DNA of 64,000 nucleotides from Pseudomonas hunanensis (GCF_013393325.1 NZ_QJRC01000081.1:1-64000), one strand, 5' to 3'; numbered from the stretch's first letter, positions 7,861 to 16,585 are shown. Numbers and translations: made by a program. The notes: generated by a model from the sequence alone, not told the origin.

Positions 7861-10152
7861 ATGATGAAACTGTCTTTGCTGGGCCTGGCCATGGGCCTTG
7901 CCAGTCAGGCGGCCCTCGCCGCCCCCACCGCCCCGCCCCTGCAGGACAAGCAGGCATTCATCGACCATCTGATCAGCCAGATGACCGAAGCCGAGAAAAT
8001 CGGACAGTTGCGCCTGATCAGCATCGGTCCGGAAATGCCCCACGACAAGATTCGCGAGGAAATCGCCGCCGGCCGCATCGGTGGCACTTTCAACTCACGC
8101 ACCGCCCCGGAAAACAGGCCGATGCAAGACGCCGCCATGCGCAGTCGCCTGAAGATCCCGATGTTCTTCGCCTACGACACCATCCACGGCGAACGCACCA
8201 TCTTCCCGATCGGCCTGGGCATGGCTGCCACCTGGGACATGGACGCGGTTGCCAAGGTCGGTCGCACCGCCGCTATCGAAGCCTCGGCCGACGCCTTGGA
8301 CATGACCTTCGCACCGATGGTCGATATCGCCCGTGACCCGCGCTGGGGCCGCACCAGTGAAGGCTTCGGCGAAGACACCTACCTGACCTCGAAAATCGGC
8401 CAGGTGATGGTGCGCTCGTTCCAGGGCAGCAGCCCGGCCAACCCCGACAGCATCATGGCCATCGTCAAGCACTTCGCCCTGTATGGCGCGGTGGAAGGCG
8501 GGCGCGACTACAACACAGTCGATATGAGCCTGCCGAAAATGTACAACGACTACCTGCCGCCCTACCGCGCCGCACTCGATGCGGGTGCCGGCGGGGTAAT
8601 GGTGGCGCTGAACTCGATCAATGGCGTGCCGGCCACCTCCAACACCTGGCTGATGAACGACCTGCTGCGCAAGGAGTGGGGCTTCAAGGGCGTGACCATC
8701 AGCGACCACGGTGCAATCCAGGAGTTGATCCGCCACGGCGTCGCCCGCGACGGCCGTGAAGCCGCCAAGCTGGCGATCAAGGCCGGCATCGACATGAGCA
8801 TGAACGACACCCTGTACGGCGAAGAACTGCCGGGCTTGCTGAAGTCTGGCGAAGTGACCCAGCGCGAGCTGGACCAGGCGGTGCGTGAAGTGCTGGGTGC
8901 CAAATACGACATGGGCCTGTTCAAAGACCCATACGTGCGTATCGGCAAGGCCGAAACCGACCTGAAAGACTATTACGGCAACGACCGCCTGCACCGCGAA
9001 GCCGCGCGTGACGTGGCCCGCCGCAGCCTGGTGCTGCTGGAAAACCGCAACCAGACCCTGCCACTGAAAAAAGCCGGCACCATTGCCTTGGTCGGCCCGC
9101 TGGCCGATGCCCCGATCGACATGATGGGCAGCTGGGCCGCCGACGGAAAACCCGTACACTCGGTGACCGTTCGCGAAGGCTTGAGCCGTGCCATGGAGGG
9201 CAAGGCCAAGCTGGTCTATGCCAAAGGCTCCAACGTCACGGGCGACAAGGCGATTCTCGATTACCTGAACTTCCTCAACTTCGATGCCCCGGAAATCGTC
9301 GACGACCCACGTCCGCCTGCGGTGCTGATCGATGAGGCTGTCAAAGCGGCCAAGCAGTCCGATGTGATCGTGGCAGTGGTCGGCGAGTCGCGCGGCATGT
9401 CCCACGAGTCGTCGAGCCGTACCACCCTGGAAATCCCGGCCAGCCAGCGCGAGCTGATCAAGGCCCTCAAGGCAACCGGTAAACCACTGGTGCTGGTGCT
9501 GATGAACGGCCGGCCGCTGTCGATCAGCTGGGAACGCGAGCAGGCCGACGCGATCCTCGAAACCTGGTTCGCCGGCACCGAAGGCGGCAATGCCATCGCC
9601 GACGTACTGTTTGGCGATTACAACCCCTCTGGCAAGCTGGCCATCACCTTCCCGCGCTCGGTCGGGCAAATCCCGATGTACTACAACCACACCCGTATCG
9701 GCCGGCCATTCACGCCGGGCAAGCCGGGCAACTACACCTCGCAGTACTTCGAAGAGCCCAACGGGCCGCTGTACCCGTTCGGCTATGGCCTGAGCTACAG
9801 CAGCTTCGAGTTGTCGGGCCTGGCGCTGTCGAGCAAAGACCTCAAGCGCGGCGATACGCTGGAAGCCAAGGTAACGGTCAAGAACACCGGCAAGGTGGCA
9901 GGCGAGACGGTGGTGCAGCTGTACCTGCAGGATGTGTCCGCCTCGATGAGCCGCCCGGTGAAGGAGCTGAAAAACTTCCAGAAGCTTATGCTCAAGCCTG
10001 GCGAGACGCGCACATTGACCTTCAGCATCAGCGAGGACGACCTGAAGTTCTACAATGGCCAGCTACAGCGGGTTGCCGAGCCCGGGGAATTCAATGTCCA
10101 GGTCGGGCTGGATTCCCAGGCGGTGCAGCAACAGAGTTTCGAGCTGCTGTAA
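7861..10152 (+). CDS. bglX: Periplasmic beta-glucosidase BglX (GH3)
   Basis: Hydrolyses beta-glucosides such as cellobiose or released periplasmic glucans. The 763-residue precursor has a signal peptide (about 1-21, ending in AALA), a GH3 N-terminal barrel with KHFALYGAVEGGRDYN and the nucleophile region GVTISDHGAIQEL, a GH3 C-terminal domain (about 390-600) and a fibronectin III-like domain ending at the C-terminus. Length equals that of known BglX enzymes. The start is ATG 7861 or 7864; the TTG at 7858 extends the frame by one codon but is less likely. It precedes the DctB-type kinase by 85 bases, separated by a REP-like hairpin. Confidence 0.92.
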   Translation: MMKLSLLGLAMGLASQAALAAPTAPPLQDKQAFIDHLISQMTEAEKIGQLRLISIGPEMPHDKIREEIAAGRIGGTFNSRTAPENRPMQDAAMRSRLKIPMFFAYDTIHGERTIFPIGLGMAATWDMDAVAKVGRTAAIEASADALDMTFAPMVDIARDPRWGRTSEGFGEDTYLTSKIGQVMVRSFQGSSPANPDSIMAIVKHFALYGAVEGGRDYNTVDMSLPKMYNDYLPPYRAALDAGAGGVMVALNSINGVPATSNTWLMNDLLRKEWGFKGVTISDHGAIQELIRHGVARDGREAAKLAIKAGIDMSMNDTLYGEELPGLLKSGEVTQRELDQAVREVLGAKYDMGLFKDPYVRIGKAETDLKDYYGNDRLHREAARDVARRSLVLLENRNQTLPLKKAGTIALVGPLADAPIDMMGSWAADGKPVHSVTVREGLSRAMEGKAKLVYAKGSNVTGDKAILDYLNFLNFDAPEIVDDPRPPAVLIDEAVKAAKQSDVIVAVVGESRGMSHESSSRTTLEIPASQRELIKALKATGKPLVLVLMNGRPLSISWEREQADAILETWFAGTEGGNAIADVLFGDYNPSGKLAITFPRSVGQIPMYYNHTRIGRPFTPGKPGNYTSQYFEEPNGPLYPFGYGLSYSSFELSGLALSSKDLKRGDTLEAKVTVKNTGKVAGETVVQLYLQDVSASMSRPVKELKNFQKLMLKPGETRTLTFSISEDDLKFYNGQLQRVAEPGEFNVQVGLDSQAVQQQSFELL

Positions 10153-10172
10153 CTGAAAGGTCGCCTGTACCG

Positions 10173-10202
10173 GCCCTTTCGCGGGCTTCCCCGCGAAAGG
10201 GC
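10173..10202. repeat. REP-like hairpin between bglX and the kinase gene
   Basis: GCCCTTTCGCGGG (10173-10185) and its exact reverse complement (10190-10202) around CTTC. It probably stabilises or ends the bglX transcript; no U-tract follows. Confidence 0.6.
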
Positions 10203-10237
10203 TGGCCCCGACATCCCAATCATCCGGATCCGCCCCC

Positions 10238-11995
10238 ATGCCCTTTTCCTTTCGCGCCCTGCGTCTGGGGCTGATCACCCTGCTGATCGTGCTGGGTACC
10301 GCCCTCAGTGCCGGCTGGGCCATGCACCAGGCCAAGCGCCAGGCCATGGAAGACGACGCCCAGCGTGCCAGCCAGCAGTTGGGCCTGTACGCCAACGCCC
10401 TGCACACCCTGATCGACCGCTACCGCGCCCTGCCCGCCGTGCTGGCGCTGGACCCGGAGCTGATCGCCGCGTTGCGCGGTCCGGTCACCGAACACGTACA
10501 GGACGCCCTGAACCACAAGCTCGAACGCATCAACGGCGCCGCCAATTCCTCCACCCTCGAACTGCTCGACCGCACCGGCCTGGCCATTGCTGCCAGCAAC
10601 TGGCGTCTGCCCAGCAGCTACGTGGGCTCCAACTACGGCTTCCGGCCCTATTTCAAGCAAACCCGCAGCCAAGGCAGCGGCCGCTTCTACGCTGTGGGGG
10701 TGACCAGTGGCGTGCCGGGTTACTTCCTCGCCAGCGCGGTCAACGATGAGCATGGCCGCTTCCTCGGCGCCATGGTGGTGAAGCTGGAGTTCCCCGAGCT
10801 GGAACGCGAATGGCGCCAGGGCAGCGATACCCTGCTGGTCAGCGACGCCCGCGGCATTACCTTCATTGCCAACCAGGACGGCTGGCGCTACCGCGAGCTG
10901 CAGCCGCTCAGTGGCGCCGACCGGGCCGAACTGGCCGAAACCCGCCAGTACGACAAGCAACCGTTGGTGCCGCTGCAACATCAGGTGCTGACGCGCTTTG
11001 CCGCCAACAGCACCCTTAGCCGCGTGCAAGACCCGGAGGGCAGCGCCGAGTACTTGTGGGAGAGCCTGCCGCTGGAAGGCGAAAACTGGACGTTGCACCT
11101 GCTGCGCAAACCGCAGGTCGCCGCCGATGGCCGCAATGCCGCCCTCGGCGCCGCCGCCGTCTGGCTGAGCCTGGTGTTCGCTGCGCTGTTCGTCAGCCAG
11201 CGCCTGCGCCTGGCCCGCCTGCGCCAGCGCAGCCGACAAGAGCTCAAGCGCCAGGTCGAGGAGCGCACGCGCGAGCTGCGTACCGCCCAGGAAGGCCTGG
11301 TGCAATCCGCCAAACTGGCCGCGCTCGGGCAGATGTCGGCGGCCATGGCCCACGAAATAAACCAACCGCTGACCACCCAACGCATGCAGCTGGAAACCCT
11401 GCGCCTGCTGCTTGACCATGGCCGCCATGACGAAGCGCGGCAGGCGCTGGAGCCGCTGGAACAAATGCTCACACGCATGGCAGCGCTTACCAGCCACCTG
11501 AAAACCTTCGCCCGCAACAGCCCGGTGGGCCTGCGCGAGCGCCTCGACCTGGCCACCGTGGTCGACCAGGCCTTGCACCTGCTCGAAGCGCGCATTCGCA
11601 GCGAAGAAGTAGAGGTGGCCCTGTACCTGGCACGCCCGGCCTGGGTACGTGGCGATGCCATCCGCCTGGAGCAGGTACTGATCAACCTGCTGCGCAATGC
11701 CCTCGACGCCATGGCCGACAAGCGCTACAAACGCCTGGAAATCCGCATCGAGCCCGACGGCGAGCTGTGGCGCCTTAGCGTGCTCGACTCCGGTGGCGGC
11801 ATTGCCGAAGCCGACCTGGCCAAGGTCTTCGACCCATTCTTCACCACCAAGCCAGTGGGTGAAGGGCTGGGGCTGGGCCTGGCCATTTCCTATGGCATCG
11901 TGCACGAGGCCGGTGGCCAGCTACAGGCCGAAAACCTGCCCGGCGGCGCGCGCCTGAGCCTTACCCTGCCCCGTGACCTGGAGCCTGTATGTTGA
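10238..11995 (+). CDS. DctB-type sensor histidine kinase
   Basis: 585 residues. TM1 (about 7-28), a periplasmic double-Cache sensor region (about 35-290) including GSNYGFRPYFKQTRSQGSGRFY, TM2 (about 300-322), a coiled coil, HisKA with the phospho-acceptor H372 in AAMAHEINQPL, and HATPase_c with NLLRNALDAM, LDSGGGI and GLGLGLAIS. This is the DctB/MifS architecture sensing C4 or C5 dicarboxylates outside the cell. It overlaps the response regulator gene by 7 bases, so the pair is translationally coupled. In P. aeruginosa MifS/MifR controls an alpha-ketoglutarate permease; the downstream permease here suggests the same job. Confidence 0.9.
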   Translation: MPFSFRALRLGLITLLIVLGTALSAGWAMHQAKRQAMEDDAQRASQQLGLYANALHTLIDRYRALPAVLALDPELIAALRGPVTEHVQDALNHKLERINGAANSSTLELLDRTGLAIAASNWRLPSSYVGSNYGFRPYFKQTRSQGSGRFYAVGVTSGVPGYFLASAVNDEHGRFLGAMVVKLEFPELEREWRQGSDTLLVSDARGITFIANQDGWRYRELQPLSGADRAELAETRQYDKQPLVPLQHQVLTRFAANSTLSRVQDPEGSAEYLWESLPLEGENWTLHLLRKPQVAADGRNAALGAAAVWLSLVFAALFVSQRLRLARLRQRSRQELKRQVEERTRELRTAQEGLVQSAKLAALGQMSAAMAHEINQPLTTQRMQLETLRLLLDHGRHDEARQALEPLEQMLTRMAALTSHLKTFARNSPVGLRERLDLATVVDQALHLLEARIRSEEVEVALYLARPAWVRGDAIRLEQVLINLLRNALDAMADKRYKRLEIRIEPDGELWRLSVLDSGGGIAEADLAKVFDPFFTTKPVGEGLGLGLAISYGIVHEAGGQLQAENLPGGARLSLTLPRDLEPVC

Positions 11996-13323
11996 ATTCG
12001 GTGATCGTCGTCGATGATGAAGCCAGTATCCGCACGGCTGTCGAGCAATGGCTGAGCCTATCCGGCTTCAGCGTGCAGTTGTTCGCCCGCGCCGAAGAGT
12101 GCCTGGCACACCTGCCGCGGCACTTTCCCGGGGTGATCATCAGCGATGTCCGCATGCCGGGCATGGATGGCCTGCAATTGCTCGAACGCCTGCAGGCGGA
12201 TGACCCCGACCTGCCCGTGATTTTGCTCACCGGCCACGGTGATGTGCCCATGGCGGTAGAAGCCATGCGCAACGGGGCCTATGACTTCCTTGAAAAACCC
12301 TTTACCCCGCAACACTTGCTGGGCAGCCTGCGCCGAGCCCTGGAGAAGCGCCAGCTGGTGCTGGAGAACCGCCGGTTGCACGAGCAGGCCGACCTCAAGT
12401 CACGCCTGGAGGGGACGCTGCTTGGCATGTCCCAAGGCCTGCAGCAACTGCGCCGGCAAGTGCTGGAGCTGGCCAGCCTGCCGGTCAATGTGCTGATTCG
12501 TGGTGAAACCGGCAGTGGCAAGGAGCGTGTCGCCCGCTGCCTGCACGATTTTGGCCCGCGCGCCGACAAGCCGTTCGTTGCCCTCAACTGTGCAGCAATC
12601 CCAGAGTCGCTGTTCGAGGCCGAGCTGTTCGGTCACGAGAGCGGCGCCTTTACCGGCGCCCAGGGCAAGCGCATCGGCAAGCTGGAGTACGCCAACGGTG
12701 GCACGGTGTTCCTTGACGAAATCGAGAGCATGCCACTGGCGCAGCAGGCCAAGCTGCTACGGGTGATTCAGGAACAGAAGGTGGAGCGCCTGGGGGCCAA
12801 CCAGAGCATCAGCGTCGACTTGCGAATCATTGCCGCGACCAAGCCCGACCTGCTCGACGAAGCCCGTGCCGGGCGCTTTCGCGAAGACCTGGCCTACCGC
12901 TTGAACGTGGCCGAGCTGCGCCTGGCACCATTGCGTGAACGGCGTGAGGACATCGCGCTGCTGTTCGACCACTTTGCCCGTGCGGCAAGCGAAAAGCTTG
13001 GGCGTGCCGCGCCGCCGCCGTCGGGAGCACAGCTGGCGCAACTGCTGTCGCATGACTGGCCGGGCAATGTGCGTGAACTGGCCAATGCGGCGGAGCGGCA
13101 TGCATTGGGTTTGGGTTCGCCGAACATCGAGGTGGCGCCTGCCGGGCAATCGCTGGGCGAGCAAATGGAAGCGTTCGAGGCGCAATGCCTACGCGCGGCG
13201 TTGCGCCAGCATGGTGGGGCGATCAATGCAGTGATGGAGGCGTTGCAGCTGCCACGGCGCACACTGAACGAGAAGATGCAGCGGCATGGGTTGGTACGTG
13301 AGGATTTTGTCGGGCGCGAATGA
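11989..13323 (+). CDS. DctD-type sigma-54 response regulator
   Basis: 444 residues: receiver domain with phospho-acceptor D53 (IISDVRMPG), AAA+ domain with Walker A GETGSGKE, the sigma-54 contact loop GAFTGA, Walker B GGTVFLDEIES, and a Fis-type HTH at the C-terminus (GGAINAVMEALQLPRRTLNEKM). The intact GAFTGA shows that it activates sigma-54 promoters. Such a promoter lies 168 bases downstream, before the permease gene, with an inverted repeat between them that could be the enhancer site. Confidence 0.93.
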   Translation: MLNSVIVVDDEASIRTAVEQWLSLSGFSVQLFARAEECLAHLPRHFPGVIISDVRMPGMDGLQLLERLQADDPDLPVILLTGHGDVPMAVEAMRNGAYDFLEKPFTPQHLLGSLRRALEKRQLVLENRRLHEQADLKSRLEGTLLGMSQGLQQLRRQVLELASLPVNVLIRGETGSGKERVARCLHDFGPRADKPFVALNCAAIPESLFEAELFGHESGAFTGAQGKRIGKLEYANGGTVFLDEIESMPLAQQAKLLRVIQEQKVERLGANQSISVDLRIIAATKPDLLDEARAGRFREDLAYRLNVAELRLAPLRERREDIALLFDHFARAASEKLGRAAPPPSGAQLAQLLSHDWPGNVRELANAAERHALGLGSPNIEVAPAGQSLGEQMEAFEAQCLRAALRQHGGAINAVMEALQLPRRTLNEKMQRHGLVREDFVGRE

Positions 13324-13329
13324 GCGGAA

Positions 13330-13370
13330 ATCCGCTTATTGGTAATGACTAATAAGCAAACATCCGCTTA
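13330..13370. promoter_or_regulatory. Putative enhancer (UAS) for the DctD-type activator
   Basis: GCTTATTGGT (13334-13343) and ACTAATAAGC (13348-13357) form a nearly perfect 24-base dyad (9 of 10 pairs). ATCCGCTTA occurs directly at 13330-13338 and again at 13362-13370. The dyad lies about 134 bases upstream of a -24/-12 promoter, the usual distance for a sigma-54 activator site. Binding by the neighbouring regulator is inferred. Confidence 0.55.
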
Positions 13371-13386
13371 CTTCTCGGCGATCTTG

Positions 13387-13403
13387 GGGCTGCTTTGCAG
13401 CCC
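13387..13403. repeat. Short GC hairpin of the GGGCYGC-TTT-GCRGCCC family
   Basis: GGGCTGC-TTT-GCAGCCC, followed by ATCGCGACGCAAGGCCGCTCCTACAAGG, a common P. putida intergenic repeat. Relatives with GGCCGC arms occur at 44279-44297, 54508-54525 and 60134-60154. Confidence 0.6.
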
Positions 13404-13490
13404 ATCGCGACGCAAGGCCGCTCCTACAAGGCCACTAACATGCGGGGTCTGGGCAGACTACGCCCTCAAATGAATCAGCCTGCACCCATT

Positions 13491-13506
13491 TGGCACACCT
13501 TCTGCA
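13491..13506 (+). promoter_or_regulatory. Sigma-54 (-24/-12) promoter of the permease gene
   Basis: TGGCACACCTTCTGCA fits the TGGCAC-N5-TTGCW consensus: GG and GC are exactly 10 bases apart and only one T of the -12 box is changed. It sits 60 bases before the permease start and downstream of a gene for a GAFTGA-type activator. Confidence 0.8.
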
Positions 13507-13565
13507 ATCACCTGTGCAAGCTGCGCCACGGCGCGCTCCACAAAAACAACGAGAAGGTATCCCTG

Positions 13566-14885
13566 ATGGATAACGCCACCTCCCTGCCCGCCGGGGCGGC
13601 CACCGCGCCTGCCGCAGAAAAAACCACCGCCAGCCGCCTGAAGTCGATTTTCAGCGGGTCCATCGGCAACATGGTCGAATGGTACGACTGGTACGTCTAC
13701 GCCGCGTTCTCGCTGTACTTCGCCAAGGCCTTCTTCCCGGCCGGCGACTCCACCGCACAACTGCTCAACACCGCCGCGATCTTCGCCGTGGGCTTTCTGA
13801 TGCGCCCGATCGGCGGCTGGCTGATGGGCCTGTACGCCGACCGCAAGGGCCGCAAGGCCGCGCTCATGGCTTCGGTACTGCTGATGTGCGCAGGCTCGTT
13901 GGTCATCGCCCTGACCCCGGGTTACGAAACCATCGGCGTCGCCGCGCCTATCCTGCTGGTCATCGCACGCCTGCTGCAGGGCCTGTCGGTAGGTGGTGAA
14001 TACGGCACCTCGGCCACCTACCTCAGCGAAATGGCCAGCAAGGAACGCCGTGGCTTCTTCTCCAGCTTCCAGTACGTGACCCTGATCTCCGGCCAGCTCA
14101 TCGCCCTGGCGGTATTGATCGTCCTGCAGCAGACCCTGACCACCGAGCAGCTGTATGCCTGGGGCTGGCGCGTGCCGTTCGTGATCGGTGCGCTGTGCGC
14201 CGTAGTGGCCCTGTACCTGCGTCGCGGCATGGAAGAAACCGCATCGTTCACCAAGAAGGAAAAGGCCAAGGAAAGCCTGATGCGCACCCTGCTGCGTCAC
14301 CCCAAGGAGCTGATGACAGTGGTCGGCCTGACCATGGGCGGCACCCTGGCCTTCTACACCTACACCACCTACATGCAGAAGTACCTGGTCAACACCGTGG
14401 GCATGAGCATCAGCGACTCGACCACCATCTCGGCCGCCACGCTGTTCCTGTTCATGTGCCTGCAGCCGGTGATCGGCGGGCTGTCCGACAAGATCGGCCG
14501 ACGTCCGATCCTGATCGCCTTCGGTGTGCTCGGCACCCTGTTCACCGTACCGATCCTCAGCACCCTGCACACCATCCAAACCTGGTGGGGCGCGTTCTTC
14601 CTGATCATGGCTGCTTTGATCATCGTCAGCGGCTACACCTCGATCAACGCCGTGGTCAAGGCCGAGCTGTTCCCAACTGAAATTCGCGCACTGGGCGTAG
14701 GCCTGCCATATGCGCTGACCGTGTCGATCTTCGGCGGTACCGCTGAGTACGTGGCCCTGTGGTTCAAGAGCGTCGGCATGGAAAGCGGCTTCTACTGGTA
14801 CGTTACCGCCTGCATCGCTTGCTCGCTGCTGGTTTACGCAACCATGAAGGACACCAAGCAACACTCGCGAATTACTACTGATTGA
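13566..14885 (+). CDS. MHS-family MFS dicarboxylate/alpha-ketoglutarate permease
   Basis: Proton symporter of 439 residues with 12 predicted TM segments. Family signatures include GNMVEWYDWYVYAAFSLYFA, RPIGGWLMGLYADRKGRK after TM2 and [21 protein letters not shown]. The type is that of KgtP, ShiA and the P. aeruginosa alpha-ketoglutarate permease. The frame opens at 13395, but ATG 13566 follows GAGAAGG at 8 bases and begins the conserved sequence. A sigma-54 promoter and the DctB/DctD pair directly upstream argue for induction by its own substrate, probably a C4 or C5 dicarboxylate. Confidence 0.9.
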   Translation: MDNATSLPAGAATAPAAEKTTASRLKSIFSGSIGNMVEWYDWYVYAAFSLYFAKAFFPAGDSTAQLLNTAAIFAVGFLMRPIGGWLMGLYADRKGRKAALMASVLLMCAGSLVIALTPGYETIGVAAPILLVIARLLQGLSVGGEYGTSATYLSEMASKERRGFFSSFQYVTLISGQLIALAVLIVLQQTLTTEQLYAWGWRVPFVIGALCAVVALYLRRGMEETASFTKKEKAKESLMRTLLRHPKELMTVVGLTMGGTLAFYTYTTYMQKYLVNTVGMSISDSTTISAATLFLFMCLQPVIGGLSDKIGRRPILIAFGVLGTLFTVPILSTLHTIQTWWGAFFLIMAALIIVSGYTSINAVVKAELFPTEIRALGVGLPYALTVSIFGGTAEYVALWFKSVGMESGFYWYVTACIACSLLVYATMKDTKQHSRITTD

Positions 14886-14907
14886 CGCAGGCCTGGTAAT
14901 ACTGAAA

Positions 14908-14941
14908 GGGGCGCACCATTGTATGGGGCGCCCCTTTTTTA
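14908..14941 (+). terminator. Intrinsic terminator after the permease gene
   Basis: GGGGCGC (14908-14914) pairs with GCGCCCC (14928-14934), followed by six T residues, 23 bases after the permease stop. Confidence 0.85.
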
Positions 14942-15005
14942 TGCCCGCTCTGATAAAGGATCTCGGCTGCCAAGTGCTTGTCAAAACAGGTTTATCGCCT
15001 TCGAG

Positions 15006-15031
15006 ATCGAGCGCCGCGCGCGGCGCTCGAT
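15006..15031. repeat. Perfect 26-bp palindrome
   Basis: ATCGAGCGCCGCG is followed immediately by its reverse complement. It lies between the convergent ends of the permease gene and the four-repeat membrane protein gene, 55 bases past the latter's stop. There is no U-tract. It could still act as a strong 3' hairpin. Confidence 0.7.
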
Positions 15032-15085
15032 TTCAGCAACACCGCAAACATCAAGCCATACCTCCAAAGCCCCTGATGAGCCGAT

Positions 15086-15838
15086 TCAAGACACCTCCAA
15101 CGCCTGACGCGGTTCACGGCGCTGGTACCAGTTGGCCATCAGCACCAGCACCAGCAGCACCCCGCCCAGCACTGCCGAAGAGCCGACCGTGCCAAAGTCC
15201 AGGCCGCCCTTCTCATGCGGCTTGGTCAGGAAGTCACCCAAGGTGGCGCCAAACGGCCGGGTGAGCACGAACGCGACCCAGAACAACACAACGCCTGGGA
15301 TGCGGGTCCAATATCGAGCCACCACCACCAATGCAATGGCACTGCCAATCAACAGTGCGCCACCGGCAAAGCCCAGCCCCGAGTCATCGGCCAGGTAATC
15401 GCCCAGCGCGGTGCCGAGGGTGTTGGAAAACAGGATTGCCACCCAGTAGAACAGCTCGCCCGTGCGGTTCTTGATACGGGTGACATCCAGCGGGTTGCCA
15501 CTCAGACGCCAGACCAGGAAGGTCAGTAACAGGATGCCGATGAGCAGCGCCGAACCCGTGGCATAACCCAGCCCCAGGGTACGGTCCATGAAATCGGACA
15601 TGGTGGTGCCAGCGGTACTGGTGGAGAGAATAACCAACCAGTACAGCATCGGGTGATAGCGGCGCGAGTACAACTGGCCCAGCAACGTCAGCAGAAACAC
15701 GCTGATCAGCAGCAGCGAGCTAAGTGCATAGCCGATGTTCAGGGTCATCGACAGCAAGTCGCCTGCTGTTTCACCCAGGGTGGTAGCGCAGATCTTCATG
15801 ACCCAGAAGGCCAAGGTGATTTGCGGGAGTTTGTTCAT
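15086..15838 (-). CDS. COG4705-type membrane protein with fourfold repeat
   Basis: 250 residues, about 8 TM segments, no signal peptide. The protein is built from four similar units, each a hydrophobic pair with a loop motif: TLGETAGDLLS, TAGTTMSDFMD, TLGTALGDYLA and PFGATLGDFLT. The shared G-[ET]-x-x-[GS]-D core occurs once per unit. I recognise the family as COG4705, membrane-anchored proteins without a proven function. The repeat symmetry with buried acidic residues looks like a small transporter or channel; that is inference. It is divergent from the secreted repeat protein gene, with 341 bases between. Confidence 0.75.
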   Translation of the reverse strand: MNKLPQITLAFWVMKICATTLGETAGDLLSMTLNIGYALSSLLLISVFLLTLLGQLYSRRYHPMLYWLVILSTSTAGTTMSDFMDRTLGLGYATGSALLIGILLLTFLVWRLSGNPLDVTRIKNRTGELFYWVAILFSNTLGTALGDYLADDSGLGFAGGALLIGSAIALVVVARYWTRIPGVVLFWVAFVLTRPFGATLGDFLTKPHEKGGLDFGTVGSSAVLGGVLLVLVLMANWYQRREPRQALEVS

Positions 15839-16179
15839 TGTTGTGCCGCTCCAGTTTTAGGTGCGGCGATGGTGCTGAGCAGCGTCTGAAAAATCGGTTG
15901 GTGATAGATGAAAAATACGTTCATCGGCCATCTGCTTCAGATTTTTCCTTCTTAACGCCCTATTAATTCCACCTCATCAAGCTGCAATGGCTGGCAGAAC
16001 GTTGGTGCAAGCACCGACGTACCTTGGGCCAGGCTGCTGCCTGATTGACGGTATGCGCACCCATATATATCTATTTATTAGATTTTTAACCGCTATTTTT
16101 TGCGCTTTTTAATCGAATTAATAGGCGTAGCATTTAACCCATAGAAACAAACAACTCACGACCCCCTGGAGCAACGACC

Positions 16180-16467
16180 ATGAAAAACAAACTGATCCTC
16201 ACCCTGGCCCTCTCGGTTCTCGCAACGGGCGCCTTTGCCGAAGATGGCTTCGATCGCACCAACGCCCACACCTTCGCCGCAGCCCAGACTCAATCCGCTA
16301 GTTACGTTGAAGACGGCTTTGACCGCACCGGCGGCCAACGCTTCGCCGAAGACGGCTTCGACCGCACCGGCGGCCAACGCTTCGCCGAAGACGGCTTCGA
16401 CCGCACCGGCGGCCAACGCTTCGCCGAAGATGGCTTCGACCGCACCAACGCCCACCGCATCAGCTGA
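16180..16467 (+). CDS. Secreted protein of tandem EDGFDRT repeats
   Basis: 95 residues: signal peptide 1-20 (cleavage after ATGAFA), then a mature part that is almost only repeats. EDGFDRT occurs five times (21, 44, 57, 70, 83). Three copies of EDGFDRTGGQRFA (44-56, 57-69, 70-82) follow each other exactly, bracketed by variants ending in NAH. The DNA repeats in 39-base units at 16309-16464. There is no cysteine and no hydrophobic stretch after the signal. The Asp/Glu residues at a fixed spacing could bind metal, or the protein could be a precursor cut into peptides; neither is shown. A ribosome site CTGGAG precedes the ATG. The 341-base upstream region is AT-rich near 16070-16130 and likely holds the promoter. 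Confidence 0.85.
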   Translation: MKNKLILTLALSVLATGAFAEDGFDRTNAHTFAAAQTQSASYVEDGFDRTGGQRFAEDGFDRTGGQRFAEDGFDRTGGQRFAEDGFDRTNAHRIS

Positions 16468-16485
16468 TCCCTGATGCGAGCACCC

Positions 16486-16512
16486 AGCCCGGCTTTAGCC
16501 GGGCTTGATCAT
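16486..16512 (+). terminator. Terminator-like hairpin after the repeat-protein gene
   Basis: AGCCCGGC-TTTA-GCCGGGCT followed by TGATCATTT, 18 bases after the stop codon. The U-run is weak. Confidence 0.6.
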
Positions 16513-16585
16513 TTGCAGGCGAGCTCAGGCTTGGCACACTAGGCACCTTGTCCACCAGGAGGTAGGGCCAGCAAGCCCAGCACAG

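Noticed and set aside
16309..16464. 39-base direct repeats as a CRISPR array
   Set aside because: The units are contiguous without spacers and code in frame for a secreted protein.
16531..16548. TGGCAC box as a sigma-54 promoter before the flavin reductase gene
   Set aside because: The base pair 10 positions after GG is AC, not GC, so the -12 box is missing.
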